Shown one piece after another: positions 43,960 to 53,899 of a stretch of DNA of 64,000 bases. The translations under genes and the position numbers were made by a program. This stretch comes from Nitrosomonas cryotolerans ATCC 49181 (GTDB lineage: Bacteria; Pseudomonadota; Gammaproteobacteria; Burkholderiales; Nitrosomonadaceae). The notes beneath the pieces were generated by a model, which saw only the letters and a list, made by a program, of their open reading frames with translations, searched no databases and was not told the origin of the DNA. The stretch's first letter is position 1. Each line of letters begins with the position of its first letter. Location of the stretch: the NCBI RefSeq assembly GCF_900143275.1, contig NZ_FSRO01000001.1, positions 2,560,116 to 2,624,115 on the forward strand, given 5' to 3'.

Positions 43960-44117
43960 TATCCATACATCAAATTTTAAGATCATTTTTTTGTTCTCTT
44001 CTTCAGTGAACAAAATACAAATATTCGGGGAAAAATTATGTCACTAATCCGCCCTAAACTGTATTAGTAATACACCCACATAGCTTGATGTAATAAAATT
44101 ATAATTTTCTTAAAGTG

Positions 44118-44864
44118 CTATTTTTTTACATCATTCATAGGAAGAGAGAAAATTCTACCGTAATCAGTAACCAGCTCCCAAATCTCACGATGATTCTCGT
44201 ACATTCTATCCAATACATCTACCAGTTTAATATAGTAGGGTCGGCGTATGCCGTGATAATCAATAAGCGGCCCGATAGGATGAAGATCCGAGCCATAACA
44301 GCTCAGCAACCGATTCAACGCCGGATCCATTACGGACAGCCAATGACTGATATTGTGCTTAGCGCACATACGTACAATACCGACAATTAATGCCACACAA
44401 ATACTGGGAAAGCGCCGGCGGTTCGTTATGCCTTTCGTCCTTAGCTCGGCATCTACACTAGCATACTGAGCTCTTCGTTTGGAGAATTGGCCAACAATGG
44501 TAAAGCGGGAAATTTCGGCGACATGCTGGCGCGGCAAATGATTGATATCAACGATATCAGAATCTATCTGAGCATGTAGCTCGATTGGAAATGGCTTACC
44601 CGGATCTAAAGGATCCTGAAGAATCAAACGAACCGTGCCAATAAAGGAATCTGACGAACGATGCCGCAATAGAATATGGGATGAGTGACGATCATATTCA
44701 TCTTCCTCTAATCCATACGGATAGCGTGATGAATCAAACCCAGGCAGACGCTCTTCTATACACAGCACTTGATAACGTAAGCGATAGACCTCCTTCAATA
44801 ATTCTTCCGAGTCAGCCATAACCAGCTCGAAGAATTCATTGAAAGCGGTATATATATCGTTCAT
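44118..44864 (-). CDS. PEP-CTERM/exosortase system-associated acyltransferase
   Basis: 248 residues of the GNAT-like family associated with exosortase systems (TIGR03694 type). Recognisable features are EVYRLRYQVLCIEERLPGFD near residue 26, FIGTVRLILQDPLDPGKPFP, and HVAEISRFTIVGQFSKRR, resembling autoinducer-synthase-like acyltransferases, then HWLSVMDPALNRLLSCYG. The biochemical product is not established. It lies in a minus-strand block with other XrtA-associated genes but is separated from the amidotransferase gene by 263 bp. Confidence 0.85.
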   Translation of the reverse strand: MNDIYTAFNEFFELVMADSEELLKEVYRLRYQVLCIEERLPGFDSSRYPYGLEEDEYDRHSSHILLRHRSSDSFIGTVRLILQDPLDPGKPFPIELHAQIDSDIVDINHLPRQHVAEISRFTIVGQFSKRRAQYASVDAELRTKGITNRRRFPSICVALIVGIVRMCAKHNISHWLSVMDPALNRLLSCYGSDLHPIGPLIDYHGIRRPYYIKLVDVLDRMYENHREIWELVTDYGRIFSLPMNDVKK

Positions 44865-45127
44865 TATAAACTGCCTGTATTATTTTCATCATATCAATCA
44901 GCCAAACTTAAAAGAAATCCGAAAATTTTATATCTTAACAGGCAGGGATGCCATATCAACGATATACAAACACAAACTTGCTCATTTCTGCTTGATTAAT
45001 GTGTTAATTTTACAAACCCAGTAATTAAGCATCATACCCAGTTATTCGCCATGTCCGGATTCAGCATAACCTCTCTGCGCTTTCTTTAAATATACCATAA
45101 CTAAACAGAATACCGTTTCCCGCGCAT

Positions 45128-46966
45128 TTAACGTTGCTTATGCCAATGTTCCAACATCATTAACACCCAAACCATGGTGCCATGATAGCTGGCATGCTCA
45201 TTTAAATGCTGACTTAATAGCTTATCGATAAATTCTGGACTGATTATGTTACGTAATTTCAAATCAATCAAGCTGTCCGCCGCCAAATCCTGTAAAGGTT
45301 TATGATCCTGAAGCCAAATCCCAAAAGGCAAACCAAAACCATGTTTCTGCTTAGCGAGAATCTCGTCTGGCAAAAATCCGCGTAATGCCTCTTTAAAGAA
45401 ATAGCGCAACCTTGTTCCTTTTAACTTAAGTCGTGGCTCTAGTCGTGCAGAAAAGTCTATCATTTCATTACTGATCAATGGAAAAGCCACTTCCATCTGC
45501 GCTAATTCACAGGCTTTAATTACTTTAGGTAGGTCATTGTCTGTTAATGTGAATTTCCAGTCAAAAGCTAACATCCGATTGATCAAACTGCTTGCGTGAA
45601 CCTGACGATAAGTATCATTTATCAGAATGCATGGCTGCTCTGAATTAATGCTTGCAGAAAATTCCGGTGTAAAAACCTTCTGATAACCATAACGACCAAG
45701 CAAATTATATGTTTCCATACGCGCGGGCATTGGCAATCTCGCCTGTTCTATATAACTGCGCACCTTACGTATCGGTAATGGATTAATACCGCCCGCCATT
45801 TTCAGGAATAGCGGTTCAATAATTTTTTCACGTAACATCGGAGGAAAATATTCATACAGAGAAAACAAATATTGCTTTGCGTAACGCACATTGCCCCCAA
45901 ACAACTCATCTCCGCCATCACCACCTAATAATTTATCTAACCCATCCGCTTTAGCCATGCGCGCGCAATAAAAGGCAGGTATAGCTGAAGCATTACCAAA
46001 AGGTTGGTCAAAAACGGCCGCAATATGAGGAATGGCAGCTACCACATCATCTGGTGTCACGTAATATTCATGATGTTGAGTGGCAAAGTGTCGGGCTGCA
46101 ATACGAGCATATTCCATTTCATCATAACCACGCGCTTCAAAACCAATTGAATAGGTTCGAGCGGGCTCATTACTTACTTCTCCTAACACACCTGCGATGG
46201 TGGAACTGTCAGTCCCGCCACTAAGATATGCACCCACCGATTGATTACCTGCAGCTTCACGTACACTCGACCGTAATAAATCGTGAAAATCTTGTTTTAG
46301 TTCAGCAAATGAACAACTCTCCATTTCACTGAAATTTGCCTTCCAATATTGCCCAATTTTGACTGTTCCCTTCTGAAAAACCAGATATTCGCCAGATAGA
46401 AGGCGCTGCTGACCTTTATATATCGTGCCTGGGCCGGGTACCATGTGAAAATAAACATAATTAAAGAAGCTCTGTGGATCAATCTCTGGCTGTATCAATG
46501 GGTGCTGAATAATCGAATCCGTCGATGAAGAAAAGACCAACCCTTCTCTCGAAATCTGATAAACAAGTGATCGTGTTCCCATACGATCAACTGCCAAAAC
46601 AACCTCTCCGCTATCTTCATTCAATATGCAAAGAGAAAATTCTCCCACAAGGCCTGCTAGAATCTTTTCTCCCTTTACTTGCCAGTTATCCGCCAATATT
46701 TTAGCAACACCTTCAGTCCGTATGAGCTGGTTCAAACTAGCATCCTGAAACTTAACATGGCCCCATAATCCAACCAAAATGCCTGCCTTCTGATACAAAT
46801 GCATACCATTATTATTAGCAGCAACAGCTAACCCAGCACGCGCTCCAATCAGTGTTTGAGCGTTGCTGCTATCAAATCGAACAATTGGCTTGAGCATTTG
46901 CTCAATAAGTTGCCGATTCTCGACGGCAGTTCCATCGTGTCCTATCCAGCCACACAATCCACTCAT
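45128..46966 (-). CDS. asparagine synthetase-like amidotransferase, XrtA-associated
   Basis: 612 residues with an N-terminal class II glutaminase domain and a C-terminal ATP-dependent synthetase domain. The PP-loop GAYLSGGTDSSTIAGVLGE lies near residue 247 and KLLGGDGGDELFGGNVRYAK near 340. The nucleophile Cys is at residue 5 (MSGLCGWIGHDG), not residue 2. A TTG codon just before the Cys could be an internal start that would put Cys at position 2, but GGAAG is spaced better for the ATG at 46966. Related proteins occur in exosortase-linked exopolysaccharide clusters. It probably amidates a polysaccharide or amino-acid substrate. Confidence 0.82.
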   Translation of the reverse strand: MSGLCGWIGHDGTAVENRQLIEQMLKPIVRFDSSNAQTLIGARAGLAVAANNNGMHLYQKAGILVGLWGHVKFQDASLNQLIRTEGVAKILADNWQVKGEKILAGLVGEFSLCILNEDSGEVVLAVDRMGTRSLVYQISREGLVFSSSTDSIIQHPLIQPEIDPQSFFNYVYFHMVPGPGTIYKGQQRLLSGEYLVFQKGTVKIGQYWKANFSEMESCSFAELKQDFHDLLRSSVREAAGNQSVGAYLSGGTDSSTIAGVLGEVSNEPARTYSIGFEARGYDEMEYARIAARHFATQHHEYYVTPDDVVAAIPHIAAVFDQPFGNASAIPAFYCARMAKADGLDKLLGGDGGDELFGGNVRYAKQYLFSLYEYFPPMLREKIIEPLFLKMAGGINPLPIRKVRSYIEQARLPMPARMETYNLLGRYGYQKVFTPEFSASINSEQPCILINDTYRQVHASSLINRMLAFDWKFTLTDNDLPKVIKACELAQMEVAFPLISNEMIDFSARLEPRLKLKGTRLRYFFKEALRGFLPDEILAKQKHGFGLPFGIWLQDHKPLQDLAADSLIDLKLRNIISPEFIDKLLSQHLNEHASYHGTMVWVLMMLEHWHKQR

Positions 46967-47322
46967 AATGACTTCCTTATTTTTCTCGATATTTTATATC
47001 TAATTTATTTTCTAATTCCAAATGAATATGAACCAGAAAGAATCCGACAGGTAATACGCATTCATTGAGTACCTAAGCAAGTTATACATCGGTGGGCGCA
47101 CAAAATAACAAATCTATAGAGACTTTTACAAAAGTCTTCATCAGAAGCTTTATAATATTGATTACAAAGAATTAGTTTTCAACTATTGGGGTTTTGCAAA
47201 GGTCTCCTATAGTGTTTCCACTATTAACCAATAGCGACTCATTGTATACATCACAATCAAAACAATCTATCCCTCTACTCTTCTCTATTTGGCATACCAT
47301 AACCGCCAGCATTCACAATCTC
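46967..47322. other. intergenic, 356 bp, with one MITE
   Basis: Separates the amidotransferase gene from the decarboxylase gene. It contains MITE copy 9 and no gene. The MITE may interrupt what was once a continuous transcription unit. Confidence 0.55.
47119..47206 (+). repeat. MITE copy 9 (88 bp) with CTATA target repeat
   Basis: Begins GAGACTTTTACAAAAG and ends GGGTTTTGCAAAGGTCTC. Perfect 5-bp direct repeats CTATA flank it (47114-47118 and 47207-47211). Confidence 0.92.
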
Positions 47323-48558
47323 TTAAACTAATACCTCAATCGGTACTGGATGACTTAAGAATGCCGTCGGACTCGCCGTTAACCCGTATGCGCCTGATTG
47401 CAGCACCACAACCAAATCACCAATATCTGCCCTAGCCATTTCCATCTGATCCGCCAACAAGTCTAATGGCGTGCAAAGTGGTCCCACCACCGATACAATT
47501 TCTCGCTCACTATTGTGCACTCTGTTACCAATGACAACGGGGTAATTTTTACGAATGACCTGTCCAAAATTACCAGACGCAGCCAGATGATGATGTAATC
47601 CACCATCTGTCACCAAAAATACCTGGCCTCTTGATAATTTCCGTTCCAATACACGACACACATAAATACCCGCCTCTGCTACGATATAACGACCCAGCTC
47701 AATTACTATCCGAGATTCGGGTAGCTGTTGCTTTACTTTCAGTAATAAATGCTGCAAATTTTCACCTATAGCAGCTAAATTCAGCGCCTCCTCTCCAGGA
47801 AAATAAGGTACGCCGAATCCTCCGCCAATATTTAATATACGAACAGGCGCTGGAGCACTATTCGCAAGCCGCATGCCAAGTTGTAATGTTTTCTCATGCG
47901 CTTCCTGAATAGAAGCGGTTTTTAGATTCTGTGAGCCGCTAAAAATATGAAAGCCTAAAAAATTTAGGCCAATCTTACCCATTCGAGCCAGCATAGCCGG
48001 AACACGCTCCGAATCAACACCAAACTGTTTGGCCCCTCCCCCCATTTTCATGCCAGAAGATTTCAGCTCAAAATCAGGATTCACACGAACAGCTACATTA
48101 GGGCAAATACCCAGATGTTCACCCAATCTAGCAATATGCTCCATTTCCTGTTCAGATTCGATATTCAGTACAATACCTGCTGCTATCGCACAGGAAAGCT
48201 CAAATTCACTTTTTCCTGGTCCAGCAAAGCTAATTTTTTCGGGGGGCATTACTGTATCAAGTGCTATATTCATTTCTCCTGCTGACGCAACATCGATCCC
48301 GTCTACTAAGCTCGCTAAATGTTGTACGACTGCGGGCATGGGATTCGCTTTCATTGCGAAATGAAGATGGATCTCGGCAGGTAAATGCTGACGGAGAAAT
48401 CTAATCCGTTCCGTGACCTTTTGTCTATCATAGGCATAAAATGGTGTTTTACCTACGCGTTGTGCTAACCGGGTAAGTTCCATGCCGCCAATCTGGAGAC
48501 AATCATCATGTAATGAAAACTGGTTTAAAAGGGCATGCCTTGGATGCGCTTTTTTCAC
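47323..48558 (-). CDS. PLP-dependent decarboxylase, exosortase A system-associated
   Basis: Fold-type III decarboxylase related to diaminopimelate decarboxylase (TIGR03099-like), 411 residues. The PLP lysine is in LHFAMKANPMPAVVQ near residue 69; other features are GFHIFSGSQNL, the phosphate-binding LNIGGGFGVPYF near 243 and ELGRYIVAEAG. In place of the usual C-terminal CESxD motif it has VVGPLCTPLDLLADQ, typical of this subgroup. Its start overlaps the stop of the ligase gene by 4 bp, indicating translational coupling; the pair probably acts in one pathway. Confidence 0.9.
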   Translation of the reverse strand: MKKAHPRHALLNQFSLHDDCLQIGGMELTRLAQRVGKTPFYAYDRQKVTERIRFLRQHLPAEIHLHFAMKANPMPAVVQHLASLVDGIDVASAGEMNIALDTVMPPEKISFAGPGKSEFELSCAIAAGIVLNIESEQEMEHIARLGEHLGICPNVAVRVNPDFELKSSGMKMGGGAKQFGVDSERVPAMLARMGKIGLNFLGFHIFSGSQNLKTASIQEAHEKTLQLGMRLANSAPAPVRILNIGGGFGVPYFPGEEALNLAAIGENLQHLLLKVKQQLPESRIVIELGRYIVAEAGIYVCRVLERKLSRGQVFLVTDGGLHHHLAASGNFGQVIRKNYPVVIGNRVHNSEREIVSVVGPLCTPLDLLADQMEMARADIGDLVVVLQSGAYGLTASPTAFLSHPVPIEVLV

Positions 48559-50141
48559 GAATTATTTTCCATAAAAATTTGCTGCAATTCCTGAAATAAA
48601 TATTTCCGGTCAATTTTACCATTTGGATTGCGCGGAAGATTCCCCTCGCGGATATCAACAAAACTAGGTAGCATAAAAGCAGGTAGTTGATGCTTACAAG
48701 CCGCTAGCAGCACATTTACATCGGGCTTCACCCCTTCACGAGCGGTTGCGATTACAACAATAGCCTGACCCAGCACAGGATGAGGAACACCAATTGCGAC
48801 GGCTTCTCCTACACATTCTGTTGCATAAATCACTTCTTCTACTTCGGTAGGACTGACACGATACCCTGAGGTCTTAATCATTTCATCACGCCGACCAATA
48901 AAATAAAGAAAGCCTTCCTCATCCATGCGTACCGTATCACCAGACCATACTGCCAATTCAGGAATAGTCAATCCAGTCTGGCGTGATGAAAGTGGTTTAA
49001 AACATGCTTTAGTTTTCTCAGCATCATTCCAATACCCCATGGACACTAATGGTCCACGATGTATCAATTCTCCAGGCTCACCAGGAGCACAGTGTGAGCC
49101 ATCTTCGCGTAAAACCAGTATTTCTGCATTAGGAATAGCTTTGCCTATGGAATCAGGACGTTTATCAAGTTCATCTGGCGGCAAGAATGTTGAACGAAAT
49201 GCTTCTGTGAGACCATACATCAGAAACACGTTTGTATCAGGCAGTGCAAGACGTAGCAAATCCAGTGTAGCCCGCGGCATTGCGCCACCGGAATTGGTAA
49301 TATAACGTAATGATGAAATTGTTTTCCAATTTAATTGTGCTAACTGAATCCATAGTGGCGGAACAGCAGCAAGACCACTGATATTTTCTTCCTCCACAAC
49401 ATTAATAATGTCACGCGGTAATAAATAATTCATCAGAACATTGGTGGCACCAACATAAAATGCAGTCGTTAATTGGCTTAATCCATAATCAAAGCTCAAT
49501 GGAAGTACTGACAAAATCCGATCATCCGGTTTATTCTCCAGATATTTGGAAACACTTTTAGCTCCTGCTATGATGTTCCGATGGGAAAGCACAACCCCTT
49601 TTGGCTTACCCGTGCTGCCTGAAGTATAAAGGATCGAAGCCATATCGCTGTCAATACGATGATATACCTTATAACTCCTATCAGAAGAGCGAAGATCCTC
49701 CCAACTCACGATATTCAGACCAGAAATAACTGGCAATTTATCCTCCGCACCGACTACCACGATAGTATGAAGATCATGACAAGCTATTAAAGTAGTCACA
49801 AGTAACTTTAGTCGTTCGACCGAAGTTACCAAAACTCTCACATTGCAGTCAGTCAGAATATAGGCTACCTGTACTGATTTGAGAAGTGGATTAATGGGGA
49901 CAAATACGCCACCCGCTGTTGCTGCAGAAAATAACGCAATAACAGCTTCTAGGCGTTTCTCCAGATAAACCGCGACTCGTTCATTCTGGCTAAGGCCCCT
50001 ATTAGACAAGCCGCCCGCTATAGCATCAACTTCGCTAGCCAGGGTGACATAATTCATTCGGTGGCCTTGATACACTAACGCTTCCGCGTCAGGCGTGCGC
50101 TCAGCGGATTCAGCAATCAACTCATGTACTAAATCAGTCAT
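48555..50141 (-). CDS. acyl-CoA ligase (AMP-forming), exosortase A system-associated
   Basis: 528-residue ANL-family adenylating enzyme (TIGR03098-like). The AMP-binding P-loop is ASILYTSGSTGKPKGVVLSH near residue 168; further motifs are MYGLTEAFRSTFLPP, and the C-terminal GRRDEMIKTSGYRVSPTEVE with NGKIDRKYLF carrying the catalytic Lys. It should activate a carboxylic acid as an acyl adenylate and then thioester. ATG at 50141 is preferred to a TTG at 50144. It overlaps the decarboxylase by 4 bp. PrsR lies 47 bp upstream and may regulate it. Confidence 0.9.
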   Translation of the reverse strand: MTDLVHELIAESAERTPDAEALVYQGHRMNYVTLASEVDAIAGGLSNRGLSQNERVAVYLEKRLEAVIALFSAATAGGVFVPINPLLKSVQVAYILTDCNVRVLVTSVERLKLLVTTLIACHDLHTIVVVGAEDKLPVISGLNIVSWEDLRSSDRSYKVYHRIDSDMASILYTSGSTGKPKGVVLSHRNIIAGAKSVSKYLENKPDDRILSVLPLSFDYGLSQLTTAFYVGATNVLMNYLLPRDIINVVEEENISGLAAVPPLWIQLAQLNWKTISSLRYITNSGGAMPRATLDLLRLALPDTNVFLMYGLTEAFRSTFLPPDELDKRPDSIGKAIPNAEILVLREDGSHCAPGEPGELIHRGPLVSMGYWNDAEKTKACFKPLSSRQTGLTIPELAVWSGDTVRMDEEGFLYFIGRRDEMIKTSGYRVSPTEVEEVIYATECVGEAVAIGVPHPVLGQAIVVIATAREGVKPDVNVLLAACKHQLPAFMLPSFVDIREGNLPRNPNGKIDRKYLFQELQQIFMENNS

Positions 50142-50188
50142 CAATAATTATCTTTATTAAAAAGGAAATAGTAAGACAATGCATCAGT

Positions 50189-51546
50189 TTATTTAAAACC
50201 GCAGCGATTCATTAAATCATAAATGGTAGGACGACTGACACCTAATAATCTTGCCGCTTGAGCAATATTTCCGTCTACCCTTGCCAAAGCTTTTACTAAA
50301 GCTCTACATTCTTCTTTTTCACGTATCTGACGTAGATTAATCGGTTCCATTTCCGTCTCAGTCGCCTGCACTCCAAGATCATTAACGCCGATTTGAGGCC
50401 CCTCAGCCATAATTACAGCCCGCCTGATACAATTTTCCATTTCACGCACATTACCTGGCCACGAGTATTGATCAATTGCAGCTAATGCTTCTTGACTAAA
50501 ACTCAACGCAGCGCGTTTTTCTTTAATACAAAATTTATTCTTAAAATGATGTGCCAATAGTACAGCATCGCCTACCCGATCCTTTAAAGGAGGTATTGTA
50601 ATAACAAGTTCACAAAGCCGATAAAAAAGATCCTCTCTGAAACGTCCAGCTTCTATCATTTTTTTAAGTTCTGATGCGTTGCACATACAATACGTACATC
50701 CACAGAAATTTCTTCACGCCCCCCGATTCTTTCTATTACTCTTTCCTGTAAAAAACGCAGAAGCTTAGCCTGAAGCAACATAGGTAAGTCACCTATCTCA
50801 TCAAGAAAAAAAGTGCCCCCATTAGCCAGTTCAATTTTGCCTAATGTCTGCTTCATGGCACCAGTAAAAGCACCTTTCTCATACCCGAATAACTCACTTT
50901 CCAAAAGTGTCTCAGGAATAGCCGCGCAATTAATTGCGACAAAACGCTTCTTTTTTCTTGCGCTCAATTGATGAAGGGCGCGGGCCAAAACCTCCTTCCC
51001 TGTACCACTATCACCAAGTAGCATGACTGTTGCATCTGAGGGAGCCACCTTCTCTATATTACGACACGCTTTAATCAAAACGGCGTCGCGCGTAATAATA
51101 CCGGCAATAGTAGAATCTCCTTGGGCCAACAATAAGTTGCGATTCTCTTGTTGCAATGCATGTAAATAAAATGCTCTTTTTACAACCAACCCCAACATTT
51201 CTGGATCAAACGGTTTCTGATGAAAATCATACGCACCCATTTCAATCGCTTCTAAAGCATTGGTGTGATCTTGATTTCCAGTCAGCACAATTAACTTGGT
51301 ATCGGGCGAAAGCGCCAGTATCTGTTGTAACGTAGCCAATCCTTCGGATGATCCATCTGGATCAGGCGGTAATCCAAGATCCATAGTAACAACTGCTGGT
51401 TCATGTCGTCTAATCTGAGTCAGCGCACTTTCACGATCTGTTGCCAATAACACATCATAAGCATCGAAATTCCAACGTAACTGTTTCTGTAAACCCAGGT
51501 CATCCTCAACAATTAATAGTTTTTTTTTAGTCTGACTCACCTGCAT
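50189..51546 (-). pseudogene. prsR: PEP-CTERM-box response regulator PrsR, frameshifted at an A7 run
   Basis: Sigma-54-dependent regulator partner of PrsK. The N-terminal frame (51546 down to 50656) has a receiver domain with DD near residue 15 and Asp in TMDLGLPPDPDG, then the AAA+ domain with GDSGTGKEVLARALHQ and the sigma-54 loop GAFTGA. It stops at TGA after QNLKK. The other frame (to 50189) continues MIEAGRFREDLFYRLCELVI, PGNVREMENCIRRAV and the Fis-type HTH IAQAARLLGVSRPTIYDLM. The break lies in TT-AAAAAAA-TGA (50659-50665). One extra A, or a minus-one slip on A-AAA-AAA, restores about 452 residues, so it may be expressed or be an assembly error. Confidence 0.85.
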
Positions 51547-51711
51547 ACACTTACCTACTTATAATTGTCCAACCGAACATAATCAATATTCCGCTTTTTA
51601 TGCTACTTATAAAGAAAAAAGCGCGTTCAAAAACTGTTATACGACATCTTCCCCGATTAATTAAACCTCTTACTATCCGGTATAAAATCACAATACAATC
51701 TGGCAAACTTT

Positions 51712-53796
51712 TTAAGTAACTGTGTTCATTGTACAATCCTGTTGCTGAAGTTGTAACACCAAACGAAACACTGTGCCAATCGATTCTGTACTCGTAACCT
51801 CTAGCCGCCCGCCAATTTCATTGACATATTCCCGACTTTCAAAAACGCCAATACCCATACCTGCTGATTTAGTGGATTCAAAAGGCCTAAAAAGCCGATC
51901 ACTAATGAACTCTTCACTCATGCCATGTCCCGTATCCTGGATCTCAACTATTGCATGCTTGTTCTGTTTCATTAATCGAATCCGAACCTGACCACTTTTG
52001 GGCGTTGCTTCAATTGCATTCTGAATAAGATGGCCTAATACTCGTTCGAAGCGTGATCGATTGGCAGATACGATTAAATGGTGATCATACACTTCAAGAA
52101 CAGGTCTTGGCTCAAAAACTGATTTATTCTCCACAATTCCCAATAACAATTGATCTAAGAGAAGCGGTGTCGATTCCTCTGTAGAACCAACATTACTCAA
52201 TTTCTCCAGCAGTCGCTTCATTTTATTAATCGAAAGATTTACTGTTTGAATCATATCGTTCTGAAATTCAGGGTTATCTTTATGTTTCTCTGCATTCGAA
52301 AGTAGCAGTGATAATTGAAAAATCAAATTTTTCAAATCATGCACTACAAACGTAGACATACGATTAAAAGATTCAAACTGACGGGCGACCAAAAGCGCCC
52401 TCGTTGCCTCATCTTGCGCAAGATAACTTGCAGCTTGATTACCCGCCACCTTCAATAGATCCGTTACCTCCCAATTTACCTTTATCCGGCTTCTCGGTTC
52501 TAACAGTATGACAAATCCCAGCATCTTCCGATGTAAAATCAGCGGAATTACAAGCCATGCTCTAGGTATATCATGAAGCCACTGAGGCAAAATAATGGCT
52601 GCATATTTTTCTGGATTAGCGTTATATTCCAGCAAATCAACAACCCATTCTTTATTTTCCAGAAATTGGCAAAATGGACTATTGACTGCCTCAGATTGAT
52701 TTGTCACAGCTATATTCCAATGTGTTGTCAATTCAAAATTATCCGCTTCTCGATTTAACCATAAGCCACCACCAGGACTTTCCACCAGCTGAGCCAAAGC
52801 CTCAATTACACGTTCTCTCAAATCATGTCCTCCTTCTGAAAGAGTACGTGTAAAGCGTAGCCATTCTTCTCTATAATCGTATTCATAACTAAAGAAATGC
52901 TTGCTGATAAATACCTTAAGCCAAGATCTTATCGTGCCGGAGAATAGTATGCCTATAAGCAATATTACCGCACCAAATAGAAAGGTCATCTGCAGGACGG
53001 TTCCCCAGCTTCCTCCAGAAAAACGTAAATAATAACCAGCAACCGCCATGACAAGCAGATAGATAGCGGTTCCAAATAGAGCCGTCGAATAAAACAAAAT
53101 GTGACGTGACACAGCAATCCCAACGGCCCATCTTGGATTACGTGCAGCAGATATAGCTATCAGCGGAACAATCAAAGCATTAATTCCTCCGCGTGCAGCC
53201 CAAATATCTACATTTACGCTTCGAAACAGCAATGCATCGCTATACAAATAAAAATCATATATAAAGACGCCACCAATACCCAAACAAATAAATTTTATTC
53301 CCCAACGGTTCTCAATAGGCGTATTCCGGTAAAATTGCTCAATCAATATCACGCCAATAATCGCCATTACTACACCACCTATGCTACTACCTAAAAAAGT
53401 AATAGCACCATCGAAAAGTGGGTATGTTGCTTTATAAGAAAAAAGCGCGATGATAAAAAAAACAAGATAAAATAAGGCAATGATAACTACTGAAGATCTG
53501 GTTTTTAGATGAGATGTATTATTTGCCTCATATTGGAAAGGTCCTAACACCAGTATCAGGAAAGCAGACCAGCTCGCATTACGCAGTATTTCCAGAATAT
53601 TAGTAAAATACGAGGTTGGATAACCCCAAGCAGCTTGGCACGCAAGTGCCGTCGCCCAAAGTGCAGAAAATAAACAAGCAACTGTCAACATCATGCCATA
53701 GAGACGTCCACGCCAGCTTGTCAGCAAAAGAATTGATAAAAATAAATAGGCTATCGCTGCTATCGCATAACTAATTGTGGCAATGTTCGTCAGCAT
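51712..53796 (-). CDS. prsK: XrtA/PEP-CTERM system histidine kinase PrsK
   Basis: 694-residue membrane sensor kinase. The first 300 residues hold about 8 membrane helices, followed by a GAF-like domain (about 310-460) and the kinase core. The phospho-acceptor His is in STFVVHDLKNLIFQLSLLLS, the N box near LIQNAIEATPKSG, the G boxes in DTGHGMSEEF and SAGMGIGVFESREYVNEIGG. It lies upstream of prsR with a 165-bp gap. Together they are expected to control exopolysaccharide and PEP-CTERM protein genes. Confidence 0.92.
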   Translation of the reverse strand: MLTNIATISYAIAAIAYLFLSILLLTSWRGRLYGMMLTVACLFSALWATALACQAAWGYPTSYFTNILEILRNASWSAFLILVLGPFQYEANNTSHLKTRSSVVIIALFYLVFFIIALFSYKATYPLFDGAITFLGSSIGGVVMAIIGVILIEQFYRNTPIENRWGIKFICLGIGGVFIYDFYLYSDALLFRSVNVDIWAARGGINALIVPLIAISAARNPRWAVGIAVSRHILFYSTALFGTAIYLLVMAVAGYYLRFSGGSWGTVLQMTFLFGAVILLIGILFSGTIRSWLKVFISKHFFSYEYDYREEWLRFTRTLSEGGHDLRERVIEALAQLVESPGGGLWLNREADNFELTTHWNIAVTNQSEAVNSPFCQFLENKEWVVDLLEYNANPEKYAAIILPQWLHDIPRAWLVIPLILHRKMLGFVILLEPRSRIKVNWEVTDLLKVAGNQAASYLAQDEATRALLVARQFESFNRMSTFVVHDLKNLIFQLSLLLSNAEKHKDNPEFQNDMIQTVNLSINKMKRLLEKLSNVGSTEESTPLLLDQLLLGIVENKSVFEPRPVLEVYDHHLIVSANRSRFERVLGHLIQNAIEATPKSGQVRIRLMKQNKHAIVEIQDTGHGMSEEFISDRLFRPFESTKSAGMGIGVFESREYVNEIGGRLEVTSTESIGTVFRLVLQLQQQDCTMNTVT

Positions 53797-53899
53797 ATTA
53801 CGTTATTCATCTCTTAGAATCTGATCGATTCCAGCGGTCACTCGGAGAAATAAGAAAAAGAAAGTAAATCAGACTATCGAGTACGATGGACGTCTGGTC

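Larger units (their letters stand above)
43521..44117. other. intergenic, about 600 bp, with IS debris and a MITE
   Basis: Holds an IS5-type transposase relic (43667-43771 and following debris to about 43860) and MITE copy 8. No intact gene is seen. Confidence 0.6.
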
